Origin: Pseudomonadota bacterium
GTDB lineage: Bacteria > Pseudomonadota > Alphaproteobacteria > Acetobacterales > Acetobacteraceae
Reading direction: 5' to 3'
Assembly: GCA_023424475.1 (NCBI GenBank)
Contig: JAFADX010000102.1
Coordinates: 1 to 11,520 of the forward strand
DNA: 11,520 bases
Shown: positions 6,488-11,520 of the stretch, in pieces
Numbering within the stretch: the stretch's first letter is position 1
How the letters are laid out: every line of letters begins with the position of its first letter
Program-made: the position numbers and the translations under genes
Notes under the pieces: generated by a model
What the model was told of the DNA's origin: nothing
What the model saw: only the letters and a program-made list of their open reading frames with translations
The model's database searches: none

Positions 6488-7759
6488 GTGTCGCGCGCCG
6501 AGGCGATCGTCGAGCGCCTGCACGCGCTCCATCCGAAGCTGATCGACCTCAGCCTCGGGCGGCTGCACCGCGCGCTGGCCGCGCTCGGCAACCCCGAGAG
6601 GCACCTGCCGCCCGTCGTGCATGTGGCGGGGACGAACGGGAAGGGATCGACCTGCGCCTTCCTGCGCGGGATCGCGGAAGCCGCGGGCCAGCGCGTGCAT
6701 GTCTACACCTCGCCGCATCTGGTGCGCTTCCATGAGCGGGTGCGCCTCGCCGGCACGCTGGTGAGCGACGAGGCGCTGACCGCGGCGCTGGAGGAGACCG
6801 AGGCCGCGAACAAGGGCGAGCCGATCACCGTCTTCGAGATCACGACCGCGGCGGCGCTGCTGCTGTTCAGCCGCGTGCCGGCCGACCTGCTGGTGCTGGA
6901 GGTCGGCCTCGGCGGGCGGCTCGATGCCACCAACGTGGTGGATCGGCCGGCGGCGACGGCGGTCACGAGCATTTCCATGGACCACATGGATTTCCTGGGA
7001 GAGACGCTGGCGGCCGTCGCCGGGGAAAAGGCCGGGATCATCAAGCCGGGCGTGCCCTGCGCGACCGGCGTGCAGGATCCGGTGGCGCTCGGCGTCATCG
7101 CGCGGGTGGCGGCGGAACGGGGCGCGCCTCTGCTCGTGCGCGGGCGGGACTGGACGAGCGACCTGACGCCCGGTGGCCTGCGCTACGCGGATGCGCGCGG
7201 CGGGCTCGACCTGCCGCCGCCGGGGTTGCCGGGGCCGCACCAGGCGGACAATGCGGGCATCGCCATCGCGGCGCTGCGCGCCTGGAACCCGTCCTGGCTC
7301 GACGACATCGCCATCGCGCGGGGCGTCGCGGCGGCGGAATGGCCGGCGCGACTGCAGCGGCTGAAGGGCGTGCTGGCGCGGTCGCTGCCGGGCGGGTTCG
7401 AACTGTGGCTCGACGGCGGGCACAACGCGGGTGCCGGCATCGCGCTGGCGCAGCACCTCGCGACCTGGCGCGACCGCCCGCTGCATCTGGTCGTCGGCAT
7501 GAAGAAGGGCAAGGCGAGCGAGGAATTCCTCCGCCCCCTGCTTCCCTTCGCGACGACGATGGCCGCCGTGGCCGAACCCGGCCAGCACCTCGCCATGCCG
7601 GTCGAGGACATCGTCGCGGCGAGCGGCGGCATCGCGCGGGCCGGGCCGACCGTGGCCGATGCGCTCGCGCGGATCGCCGCGGAAGGCGTGCCGGGGCGCG
7701 TGCTGATCTGCGGGAGCCTTTACCTCGCGGGTGAGGTGCTCAAAGCCGACGGGGAGTGA
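6488..7759 (+). CDS. folC: bifunctional folylpolyglutamate synthase / dihydrofolate synthase
   Basis: A 423-residue Mur-ligase-type enzyme that adds glutamate to dihydropteroate and to reduced folates using ATP, in the cytoplasm. The P-loop is AGTNGKGST (47-55), a folylpolyglutamate synthase hallmark. It is followed by TSPHLVRFHERVRL (74-87), the Walker-B-like LEVGLGGRLDATN (137-149), ISMDHMDFLG (162-171), EKAGIIKPG (180-188), containing the lysine expected to be carbamylated, and LWLDGGHN (306-313) at the start of the C-terminal ligand domain. Length is normal. It begins at GTG 6488, 4 bases after accD; no separate ribosome binding site is evident beyond the accD 3' end, suggesting coupled translation. 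accD-folC adjacency is common in alphaproteobacteria. The gene ends 118 bases before the convergent katG stop, with repeat copy B in the gap. Confidence 0.97.
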   Translation: MSRAEAIVERLHALHPKLIDLSLGRLHRALAALGNPERHLPPVVHVAGTNGKGSTCAFLRGIAEAAGQRVHVYTSPHLVRFHERVRLAGTLVSDEALTAALEETEAANKGEPITVFEITTAAALLLFSRVPADLLVLEVGLGGRLDATNVVDRPAATAVTSISMDHMDFLGETLAAVAGEKAGIIKPGVPCATGVQDPVALGVIARVAAERGAPLLVRGRDWTSDLTPGGLRYADARGGLDLPPPGLPGPHQADNAGIAIAALRAWNPSWLDDIAIARGVAAAEWPARLQRLKGVLARSLPGGFELWLDGGHNAGAGIALAQHLATWRDRPLHLVVGMKKGKASEEFLRPLLPFATTMAAVAEPGQHLAMPVEDIVAASGGIARAGPTVADALARIAAEGVPGRVLICGSLYLAGEVLKADGE

Positions 7760-7764
7760 TCGCC

Positions 7765-7864
7765 GGGAGGAGAAGGGAACTCCTCCCCCCGAGCCCCCCT
7801 CGACCTTCTTTGGAACCCAAAAGCCGGAGAAGGGAAGGGGTCCGGGGGAGGCTCCCCTCCCCCG
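7765..7864 (-). repeat. structured intergenic repeat, copy B; probable bidirectional terminator
   Basis: The same family as copy A but in opposite orientation, so the two form an inverted pair about 2.7 kb apart. The left hairpin is GGGAGGAG (7765-7772) with CTCCTCCC (7780-7787), loop AAGGGAA. The right hairpin is a 9-base perfect stem (7843-7851 with 7856-7864, loop CTCC), identical in stem to the left hairpin of copy A. Centrally CCTTCT (7804-7809) pairs with AGAAGG (7828-7833), and the apex TTTGG...CCAAA forms a small stem. The element fills almost the whole gap between the convergent folC and katG genes. A role in ending both transcripts is therefore likely but inferred from position only. 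Confidence 0.85.
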
Positions 7865-7877
7865 ACCTTCCCTTGCG

Positions 7878-10085
7878 TCACTTCAGGTCGAAGCGGTCCG
7901 CATTCATCACCTTCACCCAGGCAGCGACGAAGTCGTTGACGAACTTCGCCTGGTTGTCGGCCTGGGCGTAGACCTCGGACAGCGCGCGCAACTGGGAGTT
8001 CGACCCGAAGACCAGGTCGACCCGCGTGCCCGTCCACTTCGCCGCGCCGGTCGCACGGTCACGGCCCTCGAACACCTCGGCGGTCTCGTCCGTCGGCGCC
8101 CATTCCGTGCCCATGTCGAGCAGGTTGACGAAGAAGTCGTTCGTCAGCGCGCCCGGCGTCCTGGTGAAGACGCCGTGCTTCGAACCGCCATGGTTGGCGC
8201 CGAGCACGCGCATGCCGCCGACCAGCACCGTCATCTCCGGCGCGGTCAGCGTCAGCAGCTGCGCCTTGTCGACCAGCTGCTCCTCGGCTGAAACCGTGTA
8301 GCGGGCCTTGCGGTAGTTGCGGAACCCGTCCGCCTCGGGCTCGAGCACGGCGAAGGACGCGGCGTCGGTCTGCTTCGCCGTGGCATCGGTGCGGCCCGGC
8401 GTGAAGGGCACCTCGACCTTGTGGCCGGCAGCCTTCGCCGCCGCCTCGACCGCCGCGCAGCCGCCGAGGACGATCATGTCCGCGAGCGAAATCTGCTTGC
8501 CGCCGGTCGCGGAGGCATTGAACGCCTTGCGGACCTTCTCGAGCTTCGCGAGCACCTTCGAGAGCTGCTCGGGCTGGTTCACCTCCCAGTCCTTCATCGG
8601 CGCGAGGCGGATGCGCGCGCCGTTGGCGCCGCCCCGGCGGTCGGAACCGCGGAAGGTCGAGGCGGAGGCCCAGGCCGTCTGCACCAGCTGCGGAACCGAC
8701 AGGCCGGAGGCGAGGATCTGCGCCTTCAGCGCCTTCGCATCCGCCTTGCCGATCAGCTTGTGCGTCACCGGCGGCAGCGGGTCCTGCCAGATCAGGTCCT
8801 CCTTCGGCACGAGCGGGCCGAGGTAGCGGGACTTCGGCCCCATGTCGCGATGGGTCAGCTTGAACCACGTGCGGGCGAAGACCTCGGCGAACTGGTCGGG
8901 ATTCCGGTGGAAGCGCTCCGAGATCTTGCGGTACTCGGGGTCCATCTTCATCGCCATGTCGGCCGTGGTCATCATCGGCGGGTGGCGCCTGGTCGGGTCA
9001 TGCGCGTCCGGCACCAGCGTCGCGGCAGCGGGATCCTTGGGCTTCCACTGATGCGCGCCGGCCGGGCTCTTGGTCAGCTCCCACTCATAGCCGAACAGCA
9101 TGTCGAAGTAGCTCATGTCCCACGTGATCGGGGTGGGGGTCCAGGCGCCCTCGAGGCCCGAGGTGATGGCATCGCCGCCCTTGCCGGTGCCGAAGCTGCT
9201 CTTCCAGCCGAGGCCCATCTGCTCCATCGGCGCGGCCTCGGGCTCGCGCCCGACCAGCGAGGCGTCGCCCGCGCCGTGGCACTTGCCGAAGGTATGGCCG
9301 CCGGCGGTCAGCGCCACCGTCTCCTCGTCGTTCATCGCCATGCGCGCGAAGGTCTCGCGGATGTCGCGGCCCGAGGCGACCGGATCGGGGTTCCCGTTCG
9401 GCCCTTCCGGATTCACGTAGATGAGGCCCATCTGCACCGCGGCGAGCGGGTTTTCGAGCATGCGGTCGCCGTTGTAGCGCCGGTCGCCCAGCCAGGTGTC
9501 CTCGGACCCCCAGTAGATGTCCTCCTCGGGTTCCCAGATGTCGGGGCGGCCGAAGGCGAAGCCGTAGGTCTTCAGCCCCATCGATTCCATCCCGACGGTA
9601 CCCGCGAGGACGAGCAGGTCGGCCCAGGAGATGCTGTTGCCGTATTTCTGCTTGATCGGCCACAGCAGGCGCCGCGCCTTGTCGAGGTTGGCGTTGTCGG
9701 GCCAGGAATTCTCCGGCGCGAAGCGCTGCGCGCCGGTCGAGGCGCCGCCGCGCCCGTCCGCCGTGCGGTAGGTACCCGCCGCGTGCCAGGACATGCGCAC
9801 GAAGAGCGGGCCGTAATGCCCGTAGTCGGCCGGCCACCAGTCCTGGCTGACCGTCATCAGCGCAATGAGGTCCTTCTTGAGCGCCTTGACGTCGAGCCCC
9901 TTGACCGCCTTGGCGTAGTCGAAGCCCGCATCCATCGGGTTCGACTTCGCCGATTGCTGGCTGAGGATGCGCAGGTTGAGCGCGTTCGGCCACCAGTCGC
10001 GGTTCGACCGGGTGGTGAACCGTGCCGCCGTCGGCCGCCCGTGGATCACCGGGCACTTGCCCGCGGCGCTGCTGCTTCCGTCCAT
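7878..10085 (-). CDS. katG: bifunctional catalase-peroxidase
   Basis: A 735-residue heme enzyme that decomposes hydrogen peroxide by catalase and peroxidase reactions. The distal triad is R97, W100 and H101 (FVRMSWHAAGTYR). The Trp-Tyr-Met crosslink specific to KatG is W100, Y223 (LIYVNPEGPNG) and M249 (RMAMNDEE). The proximal heme ligand is H264 (AGGHTFGKCHG) with W315 (EGAWTPTP), and the mobile arginine is R413 (THRDMGP). The C-terminal half is the usual degenerate peroxidase domain, including TFRGSDRRGGANGARIRLAP. No export signal is seen, so it is cytoplasmic. The frame opens upstream to 10184, but the ATG at 10085 gives the family N-terminus and is preceded by GGAGAG; the ATG at 10109 is a less likely alternative. 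It is transcribed divergently from oxyR, its expected activator under peroxide stress, and ends convergent with folC. Confidence 0.98.
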   Translation of the reverse strand: MDGSSSAAGKCPVIHGRPTAARFTTRSNRDWWPNALNLRILSQQSAKSNPMDAGFDYAKAVKGLDVKALKKDLIALMTVSQDWWPADYGHYGPLFVRMSWHAAGTYRTADGRGGASTGAQRFAPENSWPDNANLDKARRLLWPIKQKYGNSISWADLLVLAGTVGMESMGLKTYGFAFGRPDIWEPEEDIYWGSEDTWLGDRRYNGDRMLENPLAAVQMGLIYVNPEGPNGNPDPVASGRDIRETFARMAMNDEETVALTAGGHTFGKCHGAGDASLVGREPEAAPMEQMGLGWKSSFGTGKGGDAITSGLEGAWTPTPITWDMSYFDMLFGYEWELTKSPAGAHQWKPKDPAAATLVPDAHDPTRRHPPMMTTADMAMKMDPEYRKISERFHRNPDQFAEVFARTWFKLTHRDMGPKSRYLGPLVPKEDLIWQDPLPPVTHKLIGKADAKALKAQILASGLSVPQLVQTAWASASTFRGSDRRGGANGARIRLAPMKDWEVNQPEQLSKVLAKLEKVRKAFNASATGGKQISLADMIVLGGCAAVEAAAKAAGHKVEVPFTPGRTDATAKQTDAASFAVLEPEADGFRNYRKARYTVSAEEQLVDKAQLLTLTAPEMTVLVGGMRVLGANHGGSKHGVFTRTPGALTNDFFVNLLDMGTEWAPTDETAEVFEGRDRATGAAKWTGTRVDLVFGSNSQLRALSEVYAQADNQAKFVNDFVAAWVKVMNADRFDLK

Positions 10086-10119
10086 CTTTCTCTCCGTTCC
10101 TGCTGGCATTGATCGTACA

Positions 10120-10137
10120 GGCCCGCGGCCGCGGGCC
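10120..10137. promoter_or_regulatory. perfect 18-base palindrome in the katG leader
   Basis: GGCCCGCGGCCGCGGGCC is a perfect palindrome whose near edge is 35 bases upstream of the katG start codon. It could be a protein-binding site or, if transcribed, a structure in the katG 5' leader. GC-only palindromes arise more readily in this base composition, so function is uncertain. Confidence 0.45.
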
Positions 10138-10189
10138 GGAACTCCGGGAGGCTGTCCGGCCTCGGCGGGCAGGCACCGGCTCACGCGCC

Positions 10190-10219
10190 GCCCTCCGTCC
10201 CCGGCCGGTATCGGAGGGC
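10190..10219. promoter_or_regulatory. 8-base inverted repeat in the katG/oxyR intergenic region
   Basis: GCCCTCCG (10190-10197) and CGGAGGGC (10212-10219) are perfect complements around a 14-base loop, about 105-134 bases upstream of katG. Together with the palindrome at 10120-10137 it would give a highly folded katG leader if transcription starts near the candidate OxyR site. Alternatively it could end oxyR-antisense transcription. No experimental meaning can be inferred from sequence alone. Confidence 0.35.
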
Positions 10220-10269
10220 AGCCTAGTCGGGTGCCGAACGATCACGAAAGCCGCAAGTTCCGAAGGCAT

Positions 10270-10309
10270 CGATAGACATTGCCAATCGTTGCCAATTGCC
10301 GTGGGATAG
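10270..10309. promoter_or_regulatory. candidate OxyR operator between katG and oxyR
   Basis: This is the most A/T-containing part of the divergent intergenic region. It begins with CGATAG (10270-10275), has ATTG-C-CAAT (10278-10286), a second TTGCCAAT 10 bases after the first (10279-10286 and 10289-10296), and ends with GATAGG (10305-10310). Known OxyR sites are four ATAG/CTAT-like elements spaced by 7 bases. Here ATAG at 10272 and CAAT at 10283 keep that register, while the next two elements match poorly. Location about 65-105 bases before oxyR and 185-225 before katG suits control of both genes. The match is partial. Confidence 0.45.
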
Positions 10310-10373
10310 GCGCGCTCCGCTTGCGCGCCCGCAAGATCCCGCTGCGCCGCAGCACCACCGAAGATGCGCCTCC

Positions 10374-11324
10374 ATGAACCTCCGCGACCTCCGCTACATG
10401 CTCGCCGTCGCCGAGCACCGTCATTTCGGCCGCGCCGCCGAGGCCTGCCGCGTCAGCCAGCCGACGCTCTCGGTGCAGCTCAGGCGGCTCGAGGAATCGC
10501 TCGGCACCGTGCTGTTCGAACGGTCGAGCAAGCAGGTGATGCCGACGCCGGTCTGCGAGCTGCTCCTCGCCCATGCGCGCATCGCGGTGGCCGAGATCGA
10601 GGCGATGACCGCCGTCGCCCAGGCGATGGCCGATCCGCTGCGCGGCCCGCTGCGCATCGGCATCATCCCGACCCTCGGGCCCTATCTCCTGCCGCTGGTC
10701 TTCGCGCCGCTGCGCGAGGCGTTGCCCGACCTTGAGATCGAGCCCTGGGAGGACGTCACGGCAACGCTGCTCGACCGGCTCCGCGCGCATGAGCTCGACG
10801 CCGCGCTGCTCGCCACCGGACCGGAGGGGGCGGACCTCGTCTCCCAGACGCTCTTCAGCGAGCCTTTCCTCGCCGCCCTGCCGCCCGAGCATCCCCTCGC
10901 GGCGCGGGAGCGCATCGCCGAGGCCGACCTCGTGCCGGACGTGCTGGTGCTGGCCGACGGGCACTGCCTGCGCGACCAGGCGCTCGCCGCCTGCGGCCTT
11001 GCCGGCCCGGTCAGCGGTGCGCTGCGCGCCTCGAGCCTGGCGACGCTGATCAACATGGTCGCGGCGGGCTACGGCACCACGCTGATCCCCGGCCTCGCGG
11101 CCGGCGCGGCGCAGGATTCCGGCATCGCGCTGCGCCCGTTGACGACGCGCGCCTCGCGCACCGTCCGCATCGTCTGGCGGGCGGCCTTTCCGCGCCGCGC
11201 GGCGGTCGAGGCGGTCGCCCGCATCGTCATCGAGCGGCTCGCCCCCTTCGCCGCCGCGGCGGAACGCGAGGCGGTGGCCCTGGACCCGGCGCCCCCGGCG
11301 CGCCATCTGGCAAGGGCCCGATGA
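10374..11324 (+). CDS. oxyR: LysR-type hydrogen-peroxide-responsive regulator OxyR
   Basis: A 316-residue LysR-family regulator. Residues 1-60 are the winged helix-turn-helix (MNLRDLRYMLAVAEHRHFGR, then AAEACRVSQPTLSVQLRRLE); the effector domain starts about residue 92 with LRIGIIPTLGPYLLP. The redox pair is present: C198 and C207 in GHCLRDQALAAC, the same 9-residue spacing as C199/C208 of E. coli OxyR, where oxidation to a disulfide switches on peroxide-defence genes. The divergent katG is therefore the obvious target. The ATG at 10374 gives the canonical LysR N-terminus; an in-frame ATG at 10296 would add an unrelated 26-residue leader inside the candidate operator. No strong ribosome binding site is visible. 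Residues about 296-316 form a short Ala/Pro/Arg-rich tail beyond the E. coli end. The stop overlaps the next gene's ATG (ATGA, 11321-11324). Confidence 0.96.
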   Translation: MNLRDLRYMLAVAEHRHFGRAAEACRVSQPTLSVQLRRLEESLGTVLFERSSKQVMPTPVCELLLAHARIAVAEIEAMTAVAQAMADPLRGPLRIGIIPTLGPYLLPLVFAPLREALPDLEIEPWEDVTATLLDRLRAHELDAALLATGPEGADLVSQTLFSEPFLAALPPEHPLAARERIAEADLVPDVLVLADGHCLRDQALAACGLAGPVSGALRASSLATLINMVAAGYGTTLIPGLAAGAAQDSGIALRPLTTRASRTVRIVWRAAFPRRAAVEAVARIVIERLAPFAAAAEREAVALDPAPPARHLARAR

Positions 11325-11520
11325 GCCTGACGACCACCCTGCCCCCCGACCTGCCGCCCGAGGCGATCCGCGACCTGAACGCCGCCTATGCGGCGCTCGA
11401 GAACCCCTCTCTCGCGGCGCGCCTCGCCGGCGTGGCGGGCCTGCCGGTCGAGGCCCTGCGCGCGCGCCTGCCGCCCGGCCTGCAGGGCAGCGTGGACGGC
11501 GCGGTGCGCACCGCGCTCGC
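11321..11520 (+). CDS. probable EcsC-family protein, N-terminal part (runs off the window)
   Basis: The frame is open from ATG 11321 to the window end (66 codons). It reads LNAAYAALENPSLAARLAGV (19-38), then GLPVEALRARLPPGLQGSVD (40-59). The run 'LENPSxAARLAxxxGxPxExLxxxLP' resembles, from memory, the start of the EcsC domain, a family named after Bacillus EcsC and of unclear function. No signal peptide or strongly hydrophobic segment occurs in the visible part. Its start overlaps the oxyR stop by 4 bases (ATGA), so it is probably co-translated with oxyR. Only the N-terminus is visible, so the family call is tentative. Confidence 0.55.
   Translation, partial: MSLTTTLPPDLPPEAIRDLNAAYAALENPSLAARLAGVAGLPVEALRARLPPGLQGSVDGAVRTAL

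Noticed and set aside
6170..7588. 472-codon minus-strand open frame opposite accD-folC
   Set aside because: Shadow frame; no recognisable domain, and the plus strand encodes two intact conserved enzymes.
8421..10112. 563-codon plus-strand open frame opposite katG
   Set aside because: Antisense shadow typical of GC-rich coding DNA. The product has Arg/Gly/His-rich low-complexity composition, while katG on the other strand has every catalytic residue.
10296..10373. N-terminal extension of OxyR from the in-frame ATG at 10296
   Set aside because: The extra 26 residues are not LysR-like and would place the start inside the candidate operator; ATG 10374 gives the canonical N-terminus.
1..11520. 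CRISPR arrays, tRNA/rRNA genes, insertion sequences, phage or defence genes
   Set aside because: No regularly spaced repeats, cloverleaf RNA genes, transposase, integrase or known defence motifs were found on either strand.

Overview
The window is very GC-rich DNA with strong G/C preference at third codon positions. The gene families (DUF1194, DUF3775, an adjacent accD-folC pair, an OxyR with its cysteine pair divergent from katG) fit an alphaproteobacterium, most likely Rhodospirillales/Acetobacteraceae of the Roseomonas type. The family-level placement is an inference. No rRNA, tRNA, CRISPR array, transposase or phage gene was seen, and most of the window looks like ordinary chromosomal housekeeping sequence.

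Layout. (1) 1-1895, + strand: a WD40-repeat protein and an aldo/keto reductase joined by a 4-base ATGA overlap. The WD40 start may itself overlap the tail of an off-window gene. (2) 1896-2020: short intergenic stretch with GC hairpins. (3) 2021-2853, + strand: a DUF3775 protein and a small lipoprotein joined by a GTGA overlap. (4) 4829 to 2840, - strand: a DegT/DnrJ/EryC1/StrS sugar aminotransferase followed by a secreted DUF1194 (VWA-like) protein. The DUF1194 gene overlaps the lipoprotein gene tail-to-tail by 14 bases. (5) 4830-5553: a 724-base stretch without an intact gene. It holds a structured inverted repeat (copy A) and a short frame that looks coding but is broken by two compensating frameshifts. 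(6) 5554-7759, + strand: accD (acetyl-CoA carboxylase beta subunit) and folC (folylpolyglutamate/dihydrofolate synthase), 4 bases apart. (7) 7760-7877: a second copy of the repeat (copy B), in opposite orientation, filling the convergent folC/katG gap. (8) 10085 to 7878, - strand: katG catalase-peroxidase. (9) 10086-10373: the divergent katG/oxyR control region, with two strong palindromes and a candidate OxyR operator. (10) 10374-11324, + strand: oxyR, overlapping by 4 bases a gene that runs off the window and looks like an EcsC-family protein.

Functional units: accD-folC links fatty-acid precursor and folate metabolism, as commonly seen in alphaproteobacteria. katG/oxyR is a peroxide sensing and detoxification module. 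The DegT gene suggests amino-sugar synthesis for a surface glycan, but its usual partner genes are absent here. The least explained material is the pair of multi-hairpin repeats and the eroded frame upstream of accD. No clearly new multi-gene system was found.
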